The notes under the pieces: model-generated
The model's database searches: none
Told to the model about the DNA's origin: nothing
The model's input: the letters and a program-made list of their open reading frames with translations, nothing else
Part shown: one piece after another, positions 11,701 to 23,700 of the stretch
Position numbering within the stretch: the first letter of the stretch is position 1
How the letters are laid out: the number at the start of each line of letters is the position of its first letter
NCBI RefSeq assembly: GCF_037975245.1
Contig: NC_092571.1
Location: forward strand, 16,609,917-16,673,916
Direction: 5' to 3'
Origin: Apostichopus japonicus
Taxonomy: Eukaryota; Echinodermata; Holothuroidea; Aspidochirotida; Stichopodidae
Length of the DNA: 64,000 nucleotides
Program-made: the position numbers and the translations under genes

Positions 11701-14700
11701 AAGTCGTTATAGACTGACCTTGCTGTAAGTGTACTTTAGGTCGACCGATGGAACCCCGGCAATGTGGAGGAACGGTGTGGCATCGCTGTTTACACCCAAT
11801 GGTCTCAATCTGGATAGTAAAACAAGAAAGGCTTGCTGATTCCTTGCCACATCATCAGAATGAAGGTACTTAATTCGGCATAATGGAGATCTTTTTTTTC
11901 TTTATAATTTTTTATTGTTCTTATTTATAGTTTTGCACATTTTTGACACTTTTCAGCCTTTTTCCTAAATATTTTTATCATATATTTATTTTAATATTTT
12001 TTTCCCTTTTAGATTTCTTACAATTTTTTGCATATCTACATATTTTTTATAAATTCCTTACTCATATCTATTATGGGGCAGGAGGAATGTTATGATTTTT
12101 GATGTGTCATATTTTTATACATTGGCTGAATAAACAAATGAAATGAAATGGAAGAGATAATTTACATTTTGCAACCAAATTATAATACCTAACAGAATTC
12201 CCCCAAACAGATTTTTGGATGATTCATTTTTACTTGCAGAAAATTGTGGACATCACAATCAATTGATCTATCATTACAATCGACTGACCAGAATTTCATA
12301 TACAATGAGGCTATGCTAAAGTAAATCTGCTGCTGCTGTATGTATCACGGCTTTGTGCATGGAACCCACATTTTCAATAAATGAAGTTCCAGCTTTTTTT
12401 TCAAGACCAAAACACGACTTGCGGTTTATGTCAAAGCCTACACACTTCTGAGGACCTAACGTCAGGCTATCCTTTAGTCAGTTTTACCCTTGTGAAATGT
12501 ATGTTGACCAATTTCGTCAATTTGTGGTGAGGGGGGACATTCAAAGAACCATTAACTGCAAACATGACATGCTGTAGCCACAACTTTTTACCAGCTTGAT
12601 TTATATCGTAAATTTTATCTCACACAAAACCTTGCGCATGTAAGTGATATGATATACGTGTTAAAATTGAGGATTTTTCCTCAACTTTCCTTCAAAAAAA
12701 CAAATCATGACTTTCAAGGCCTAGATAACAATTTTTTCCTCCTTTTTCCCATTTTAAAGACCCTGTGGGAACCATGTTTGTGATACTTGTAATGCTGGAC
12801 CATCTTTATAACTGATTCTGGTTCTCATATCCCTCTATGTAAGACACCAACCATCGAGAAGGATAAGGCTCCCCAAATAGTGAGGAAGATGTCCTTTTAA
12901 AGTAAACCATATTAGAATCACAAAAACAGCTGAAAGTTGAAGGATCACACAGTCTTGAAGTGTGCTTGAAATAACCCACGGCACCCACAGCTTTTTGCCT
13001 TGGTGCCCTTCCTATTTGCCATAATGCCCTCAAAATATTAAAAAATTTGCTGTGATGTCCCTTTGAAATATTCCCATACCTGTAACACAAATTTTAAAAC
13101 TTTTAGGTGCCCGTTTCAATTGTTATTTTGAGCCCTGCTTGTATTCAAGGTGAGGACTTCTCACAGGACTTTACAACAGTTAACCTGTGGCCATTCGTTA
13201 CTTGTCATACCCACACACCCAAGTGTGCACAATTCAAACAGTGCACCACATCCATATGTCCCAAATTATTCAGAAACTTTGACCCCCCCCAAAAAAAGGG
13301 GGGAAAGGGGGAAAGGTGGAAAAAAAAGAGTGGTCTTTACAGAAAAAATTCATCAGAGTGCCTGCAAATATTCATCACTGCAACGTTTGAGATAAATACC
13401 AACTGACAAATATTTTCCTATTTTCTGAAAGCCAATAAATGGAACAGCAGCATCACAAATTAAATCCACATGTATAATCTGTACTCTGTTCATGTTTAAA
13501 TAACAAAAGAAACAAATTGTCATCCTCCCAGCTGGTGAAAATTTAACGAGGCATTAAAGTGGCCTTCCAAGGCAATTCTGGTAAATTTTTTGATCCTACT
13601 GAAATGATGCTTAAATCCTAAAATAATGGAGTTATTAACTACCTTGATTAGTCTAGTTGACAAAGAAAAAATCTATCATTTAAAAAAAAAAAAAAGGGGG
13701 CGAAAATGGCAAAAAGTAGGATTTGCATTTTCGTTCACGATAAAAATTATGGGACAAGGGAGGTGCCTGGTGAAAGAAATTCTTTGAATCCAAAGAATCA
13801 TAAATGACTAGTCAGTGAAAGGCTGACCAGGTGAATATCGAGCACAGAGAGGCTGCTTTAAAACTAGAAAACGATCCAGATTCACTTACTGGTATTCATT
13901 CGTCCCTGGGTTTTTGATCTTCCAATTATCAAGAACTGTTTGTCCTTCCATGTCTGGATCTGGGGAATTGACCTGTGAAAGAAGAAGAAGAATCATAATG
14001 TATGTCAATTTTAGAATGTTAGAACTTACACACACATACGCACCAAAAGCAGACTGCTGATCTGTCGATATCAAATCAATTCTAACGATCGTTACAATAT
14101 AAAAGTCTGCAAGTTGTTATATACAAGCATGGTGTACTACAACTACATCTGATGATTTTTGTATGGGGTGGGGGGAGGGGATGGGGTGGGTCTCTTGTCA
14201 ACTGAAGAAATAAGTATTAGTTATAAAAAAAAAATGCTGTGATGGTTATTCTTTTGTCAGCAAATCCTTGCCACCTGCAGGTAAAATTTATAATTATTTT
14301 ATGTATGAATAATGAAATTTTGGGAGGTTACTCTTGCCATCGTTAACATCCCACCCGTGGAAACCCTGTTCATAACAGCTTCACTTATCCCACGTTCCTT
14401 CTTTTACAGGTTTTACAGGTCTTTTTCCACTCTCGTTGATGTGCAAATTGGTTAACGAACTTACTAGCAAATGGGAAACATCATCACGCCTTGCAAGCTG
14501 CTAAAAGTCGCACGGAAAGAAAGAACAATTTGGGCGTGCCCTGAATTAAAGCAGGAAGCGATTTGGATACTAGATTGGGACCACTAGATGGGTTACAAGG
14601 GGTGCAGGGGGGGGGGGTTGGATAGTCCTTGTTTGGTAAGTTGGGTGCAGATGGACCAGAGGAATATTATAACTCATCTTCTATATTAGTTCAGAAGCTC

Positions 14701-17700
14701 CACAGACAGTTTCAAAATTATGAAAGAATGTATACTAAAATATACTGGGAAAAAAATGGCCTGGGTTTGATAAAAGCATTTTTTTTTAGAAAAAACATAA
14801 GGAAAGAAAAAAACATCCAAAATAATAATAAAATGGAAAAATTATATAATATTTTGAAATCATTACATGAGACTTACCTCTGAGATTGCTTGAAGAATGC
14901 TTTTAGCAAAGATTGCACTGCCTTCAGCTGCAAAGCTGTTCTGGCCAGAAACCGCTTCGTCCAAGTTAATGTATACCACTGCTCTCTGATTAAGAATCTC
15001 TTTATTTTCCTTTAAAAAAAGACAAAAAATAAAATAAATACATAACAAAATAATAATAAATACATAATAAAATAATAATAAATAAACAATAAAATAAATA
15101 AAAAGATGAATGAATAACTAAATTAATAAAGAAAGAAATAAACAAACAGACAGTTGCAAAACAAGACGGTTTCTTTTCATAGGTCACCCCATAATTTCGT
15201 TTTTTGGCTAAAAACCAACTCCTTTTAAGAGCTGCATAATTCTATCAAAATTTTACTGTTTTAGAATCTTTGCTTTTCTTTCTGTGACATGGGAGAAAAC
15301 AATTTCAACAAATGCAATTCTTTCAACTACCCATTATTATTATTTACTTTAAAATTAAATTCATTTTTCAACAGTCAAAAGAATCAGCATGAAAAAAAAG
15401 TTATGAAAGTCATGCAGCTTTTAGTTGCCACTTGGATCGTAGTAATACTTAAGATCATTAGAGATGATTTGCATGACCAAGAAGAAAAGCAAGGTTCCCA
15501 CACTTTAGTAAACAAATGAAATTTCTGACTTTGTCAAGACCTGTTCCAAGACGACACATATTTTTGCCATCTGTTATGAAGCCTACACAAATGAGGACCT
15601 AATGTTAGGCTACCCTATAGACTACATGGTGAGCCTGACGATTGTAACTCTTGCATAATTTCATGTTCACACCCTTTTATTTAGTTTGATAGTGATGGCG
15701 GGGGGTGGGGGGGATTGGGGGGTGATGTTCAAAGAGGCGTGAAACACAAACATGGCAAGCCATAGACATAATTTTGTAGCGCAGGTTGATAATGGCTTTA
15801 AAAAGTTTATTTCACACATTTTTAAACACCTTGCATGCTTATCACTAGTAGTTGTAATGTACAACATATGATCTTTAACTTAGGCCAGAACCAGATGAAT
15901 TTTGCTAAATTGCATGAAGGTTAGGACTGAAATTGTCAAATCACATGAGAACATTTTTTTGGTTGTTGTTGCTAAAAGAAGCTGTGAAAATACATCCATA
16001 GGTACAAGTCTTCAAAAGAGAAATTTTGCATCACTTCTGCAGACTAAGCTTTCAAGACCTAACATAAGAGGTGTTACGTTTCCCCGAACTTTTTCACAAC
16101 TTTTCCCCCGTTTTCCAGACTGGGTGGGAACCATGAAATAGAAGCCTTTGTAGTGATGCTTTGCTTAGGTGTTGGAGAAGACCACATTGCAGTTAAGTGT
16201 TGGAGAAGACAACATCGCAGACAAGATTTATGTATGACAAATATATTGTGAGTTGAATGACAGGAATTAGCAACATATCCATGGCAAGGGGATCAGAGAA
16301 AACACATTTCATTCATTTTGGTCTCTCTTCGGTCAGTTCAATTGTTTCATCTTGTAATTATCCTATTTCATAAATATCTGTTCTTACCATACCATTTATA
16401 CTGGAAAGACAAAAGAAAACCTAACCAACCCCGTAATCAACCTTAATAAACACAGCCAACTGGTTCCACTCTGTGAAAGGACGACGACAAAACTGACCGG
16501 GATCTAATTTGTAATTTATGTGGTGACATGTTTCAATTGAGGTGAATACTTCCTAATAGTGACAGAGTGTGACCCTGTTGAATATTCATATCAATCTGTC
16601 CTCATGGAAGATTCTAGTTAAAGTCAATCACAATGGCAGCAGATGACCACACCAAAGAATGAAGTCTAATCATCAAGTCACAATGAAATATTACTCAGAA
16701 TGACACATAAACCAGTGACAGAGTGTGACCCTGTTGAATATTCATATCAATCTGTCGTCATGGAAGATTCTAGTTAAAGTTAATCACGATGGCAGCAGAT
16801 GACCATACCAAAGAAAGAAGTCTCATCATCCAGTCACATGAAATATACTCAGAATGACACATAAACCAGTGACAGAGTGTGACCCTGTTGAATATTCATA
16901 TCAATCTGTCGTCGTGGAAGATTCTAGTTAAAGTCAATCACAATGGCAGCATATTTCCACATCCAAGAACGAAGTCTCATCATCCAGTCACATGAAATAT
17001 ACTCAGAATGACACATAAACCAGGTACCCTTTGAAATACATCATGGGTACCCTTAGTATGCTTTAAGGACTGAGATCGGAGGGCCACTTTTGTCCCTTGA
17101 GTACCCTTCAGAAGAATTGGTGGGTTCAGGATTACAATGAAATTTTTTTCTTTCTTTTTTTGCCCGCACCAAAATTCACAAGAATGTAACGTGATGTTTG
17201 TGAATCAGAGGCTGTTAGTTGGCTAAAGGGAAGTTTGAAACATAGCTCAATGTAATTTGATTTTGTTTTTTGTTGGAAGGGGTATGGATTGAGAGGTGTA
17301 GGGTTAGAGAGAGGTTGGGGTTGAGGAAGCCAAATTTCCCATGACATTTCATGTGACTCTATACTACTCTATCTTACTCTATATATCCTACTCTGTCTAT
17401 CCTGCTAGACTACTAGTATTCACCTCCACCCATTCGGTGGACCTGAAGTGACTCTATCCTACTCTATCTTACTCTATTTATCCTACTCTATCTATCCTGC
17501 TAGATTACTAGTATTCACCTCCACCCATTCGGTGGACCCGATGTGACCGTCATCACCGCCATCCCAGCTGGCAAAGATAATAGTTCTTCTTGGAAACCAA
17601 CCTGAACAGAATAGATGAAATAATAAATAAACACATTACAAAAGTATAAAAAAAGTATACAATGCTTTAAAGGAGAAACAAAACTCTAAAATTATCTCAA

Positions 17701-20700
17701 AAAACTTTGCAATGAAGATCAGCCTGAAACATTAAAGCAGACTCTTGCTTCAGTGCATAGGAGATTTTGTGATTCAGAGGTAATAGGCAGCCTGTCGGCC
17801 ATTTTGTCAATCAATTAGGCAATGGTGTGACAAGAAGGGGAAACTGAGATATCTAAAAAAAAAAAGAAAAAAAAATCCTAGCTGTTATTTCATTTTTATT
17901 TATCTGTATCGCCAATTGTGTACAATGGGAAAGGAAGTCTCCTATAAAGTCTTAAAAAGACTTAACAAGGTGGAGTTCTTCAACCTTAGCATGTCTACTC
18001 AATAATGTTATCCAAACTAGGGATCAGAGATCCTGCTTGGAGTAGCCAAAATATTTTGGAGGGTGGCCAAAAAAAAAAATGATGATATTTGTTGAAGTAG
18101 AAAATTCTGAACCATAATAAATCACTTCAAAACTTGACAAAAATACAACACATTTTGCAGCGAAGCACCCTTAATGATACAAATATTTCTCAGAGGGGAT
18201 GCCGGGAGAAAAGGCCTCCTCTCTGTGGACCGCTTCCCCGGGTCACAACATCTGCCACTGAAGGAGGGTCGCTTAGGTGATGAAAGTGAAAATGGGGTCA
18301 CCAAGCAACAACAAAAAACAAAAACAAAAAACATAATTTGAATACCAGGGACTTTAGAACAATGATGATTGTTGATGATGATTGGGTTGGGCTTTTGTCT
18401 TTCAAAGACTCAACACACCATTATCCACGATTTCAAATTTTGAATAATCTATTTCCATGGTAATCATAATTCTGTGACAATCTTTGTTTTATAAATACTC
18501 ATGGTGTGATAATACGTTCAATAAATACAACAATTTTTGTATTTATCGTACCCTTAAGTTGCAACTGCTTCACTAATCGGGTGAGTTCCATGAAAACTGC
18601 CATCCCTGTGCCTGGTTCAACTGCGCCTGGTGTCAGGGAATCCCTGTGACATCCGAAAATGATATAGCGATCTACCAAAGAGATGAAAGAAGATTTTTTT
18701 TTTTAAATAAAAAAATTCTAAACATTACGTAAGATGTTCTTGCCCTGAGGAGTCTTGTCTGATTTTAAATGGCTTTTAATATGTTGAGTAGAAATTTAAA
18801 GGGAGAGTAGAAAGTTAAGATTGTACCATGAATAAAGGGTTTCAAAGAGATTAGCAAACATGTACAAAGGATTAGCCTGATTAACTCTTGTGGTATAAGA
18901 GTCCTAAGATCCTATCCAATTTTGAGGACATATTTTCATAAACCATAAATTCATGTTGTATCCTACAGCCTTTAGAAAAAAAAAGAATAGAACGAAACCT
19001 TCCAAATTAAAAACAAAACAAGTAGATCTTTTTCATTAATTCTTTTTTTTGGGGGAGGAGGGGGAGGATGAGAGGGGGGTTTGCATAACAAATAAAAAAT
19101 GCCCCCCCCCAAAAAAAAATTAATAATCCAAAGCCCTGTATAAGAAATATGTCTGCCCATCTTTGCTTTTATTCCTTGAATAGCTATACATGTCAAAAAC
19201 AGATTCCAAAACAGTAAATCCATAGACAATGGAAAGCAATTTGGGAAGGAATGTACCACATTTAGCTGTTTAAGAATTTGCAGGGAGTCTTACATGGATT
19301 GAGAGATTTTCTATTTTTATGTATTCATTTTGTGAGGATAATAATAGCAAGATACACCACTGTATTGATTTAAACCTGTAGCTACTGTGATTGGGACCTG
19401 ATCTCTGTATACATGCTGTAGTATTCAGCGTATTGTCACTCAGACATGGATACCATACCAGTACACTCACTTCCCTTTGGTGTTGAGTACCAGCAGAAAG
19501 TACAATCCTCTAACTGAGTACAATTAGGAAGACCACAAATCATGGTGTGTACAGACAATGCTAGCATACAAAACACTGATATAGACCCACTACAAGTCTA
19601 CTGTATACACATACTATATGTACATACTATACTATACTATAACATACTATACTATACAATACATACTATACATACATAATATACTATACATACATACTAT
19701 GCATACATACATAGTATACAATACATACTATACATACATACATACATACATACTATACATACTATACTATACAATACATACTATACTATACAATACATAC
19801 TATACTATACAATACATACTATACAATACATACTATACATACATACATACATACATACATACATACATACATACATACTATACTATACAATACATACTAT
19901 GCTATACAATACATACTATACAATACATACTATACAATACATACTATATTATACAATACATACTATACATACATACATACTATACAATACATACTATACA
20001 ATACATACTATACAATACATACTATACATACATACTATACATACTATACAATACATACTGTACATACATACATACTATACAATACATACTATACATACAT
20101 ACATACTATACACACTATACAATACATACTATACATACATACCATACATACATACTACACGATACATACATACTATACATACATACTATACATACATACT
20201 ATACATACATACTTTATACATACATACATACATACTATATACACATATATACACATAGACTAGGCAGAAGGACCCAGGAAAAGCAATGGAGGAGCATTGA
20301 CAGGCAATCAACTCCACCTTCAACAAAGTGTTTAGAAAATTCCCCGAGAGGAATCTCAGATAACGACTCTTTCTTACCTGGTTCCGTCGATCCTCTTATT
20401 GTTCCAAATACGTTGGTGATATCTTTCAAGACCTGCTCATTGCGCACCGACATCTTCATTCTCTGTCCGTTGTCCTGGAAACCAGACTGGCTACTGCCGA
20501 CATTGTAAATGGCATCCTCCCCGTCCAATGACAGACCTCCGATCCATTCAAGAGGTGCCACAGGAAAGCTCATAACTCTAATGAAGTGAATAAACAGGAA
20601 ATTTTTAATTGGACTGTACCTGGTCGGTGACTAGTCAGCTTGAAATCAATTCTTAACTCCCTGGACTGACTGTTTACTCTAATGAGGAGATGGGTGTGGG

Positions 20701-23700
20701 GAGGAGGAGGGAGGAGGCGGGCAAAGAGAAGAAGAAAAAGGGTGATAGAGGTTTAATCTGACAACTTACGAGAGCAACCGAGCAGCATCGTCTGCACTGA
20801 TTATCATGGTAGGTAGAAGAGTAATGTTGTAGTTTGTATCATCGACAACACCACCTGCAAAAAAATTAAAAATATTATAATAGTAATAAAAATATAAATA
20901 AATAAATACAACAACATGAAACAGGTTAGGTTTTTATCTTAAATGTGTCAGATAGCAAGCTGTTGTGTAAAATACCCAAAGCACTGTTAAAGTGATTTGA
21001 AGATATATAGCAATTATTTTTCCTATTTCATTATAGAATTGTTAGTTTTCTTTTTATCTTTTTGGGACACAACATTTCATATATGAAAACACTAACTTAT
21101 TACCTGCATAAATATGTTACGTGGATATAATTGCATTTGAAGGGCGTTGTGGTCAAGTGGTTAAGGCAGTGGACTTATGATCTAAGGATTACAGGTTTGA
21201 GCCCTGGCCAGATCATTGCGTTGTATCCTTGGGCAAGGCACTTTATCTCCATTGCCTCCCTTCACCCAGGTGTATAATAAATGGGGACTTGCGAGGTGAC
21301 TTGTAAATATAGTTGCGTGCCCTGGTTTGTGGCTGCACCCTATGGGAAGTCCCCCAGGGGACACGTGGCTGTGGTGCACTGTGGTGCCCCAGGAGAGATT
21401 GTTTGAATTGTGCACACTTTGGTGTGTAGGTGTGACAAGTTACCAATGACCAAGGCTAAGTTCTCAAAGTGCTATGATCTTGATGTAGCAGCGCTATATA
21501 AGTGTCTAATATGTATGTATGTATTTGAAGCAAGGCTGATGATGAGTAGAACTTCTCAATTTCATGAATGAAGGACTGATGGGGGAAAGTAAATGATTTC
21601 AATCAACGGATATATTTCATTTTTTGAGATATTATTTAAATCATCTTTCAACGAGAATGAGGGCTCAGGAGTAACTAAAATCATTGACTGACATGACGAC
21701 AAGAACGTATTCTGTAGGCTAGAAAAATCAGAAGTTCTTCCAACAAGTTAAAATTCAAACTTTAGACAAGAAGACATGACATTACTTTGACCGAGCTGTC
21801 CGGACAAGTTGAGATTCTTAGAGATAATAATATGTGGGATCAGAAGATCTCCTACGGTTATATCAGAATTCATTCAATTTTTATTTGCCCCCAATGGCCT
21901 CAATGGTAGAAAAAACAATTCAGTGCCCCCACCCCCCCCCTTCTCCCCAGAAAAACCTGCAGTTTCCATAATTTTTGTTACACCAACGATGTCATTGTTC
22001 ATGATTGAAAGAGCATGCCAAGAAAATGTTCTTAGTTGACTAGAATTTTTCTTCTGCCTTCACGCATAAAATTACCAGAAGAAGGAAGAGACGGAGTCCG
22101 AGGATCTCCAAAGAGAGGAGAAGCGTTGTCTCGGATGAAAGCGTTGGACGGGAGGCTATTGCCGTTCGGATAACCCTGGCCGTTGGCGTAGTCCGCTGGA
22201 TCGGGAAAAGCGATGACACCCACACCTCCATGCTCTGCACATCTTTGCACCTGACAGAAAGGAAAACAGGGTATAAAAGAAATTAGGTGTCAATTGGGTG
22301 CTTCAAATAGTAAACAGCAATGAAGTTGAATAAATCACCTCTAAGGTGGCTCTTAATGAACAGAACAGAGTTCAAACCACAGAGCACTCTATGAGCTATC
22401 CTGTTAACAAGCCATGACATTGTACACAACCACACAAACACATACGCCACCACCATCACATGGAATAATCCTTTCTTGCCTTCGGCAAAAGGATTAAAAA
22501 CTTCACCGTATTCACTAGAACTGTACTTGAGAATTCTAGACACGTTAGAACAAGGGTGCAGTTGTGGTGAGGAGACAGGCGCTAACTAAAAGCATTCATT
22601 ATAAAGGTTTTCCCATTAAGTACTTTTAGTTATTCTGAGATCCTCCTCCAATTTATGGCACAGATGAAACTGTATAAACTAATACATGCATGCACGTGTT
22701 GTCTGCAATACTCACCAATATGGGCGTCTGAACCATACCGAGTTTGAAGACGCAGACCCTCCCTTCCACCGACAAATCCCCCTCTTTCTTCAAGTATTCA
22801 AAATCTTTCGCCATACCATAGTCGATGAAAATTGGTGCAGCCTGGGGAGAGAAGAGACGGTTTTTGCGGAAAGGTTCGTCAAGACAACGGTTAGTGTGCA
22901 ATGTCTACGGCACTCTGTGCGAAATTCCTAAAGATGTCATCGGTGACTGAAAACTCGTAAAGTGAAACCAAAATTGTTAGTCATTAGGCCAACAACAGCC
23001 AATGAAATGTGAACAAGTAAATTGGAGTGTAAAAGAACGTTTGAGTGGGCAATGACGTGAGGGAGCCAAAATGGTAGTGGACACACCTGATTGTACAGAA
23101 TATAAACAAGTCATGGCTACACCATCAATCCAATCCCTCTTGGAGAATTTAAATCTGACCCCATCCTTGCCCCAAAAAATTGCTTAAACCCATTAAAATG
23201 ACATTCATACTTGTGCCTCCTTTCTTCAAACTATTAAGAAAAGTATTTTAAGATATCTCTGATATAATTTTCATGCTGTTATGAATTTAATGTCTCGGGG
23301 AAAAAAACATGCAATTGTTGTTGCAACTAATATATACATCTTCAATGGGGGTTTCTATGGTAACTTCTGTGGTATCTGACAACCCACAGAAACCTTTGCA
23401 ACTTTGGATTATGATGGGCCTTTTTTCTCTTTAAATTAGCATATAACTAATAGCACCACTTCCACTCAGATAAAACGTTCGGTTGGAATTCGGGTCGACC
23501 CAAAAAAATCTGGTTCAAAAGGTTAAAAAAATCCATAGATTGACTTAATATATTATTGTAAACTTAGAGATATCTCTATTGAATTGTTGGGAGTGGTACC
23601 ATCTACAATCAAGTAGAAACATGGTTAAAAGTGTGGCAAAATAAGACAATACCTTCAATTTAATACTTGCCGATGAGTTGATAATTATCGTAGCAATTAG

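Noticed and set aside
19618-20508. 296-codon plus-strand ORF
   Set aside because: Most of it translates the ATAC microsatellite into Tyr/Ile/His repeats, and the rest is antisense to exon 7.
22032-22250. Second minus-strand frame over exon 5
   Set aside because: Overlaps the PA-domain exon in the wrong frame.
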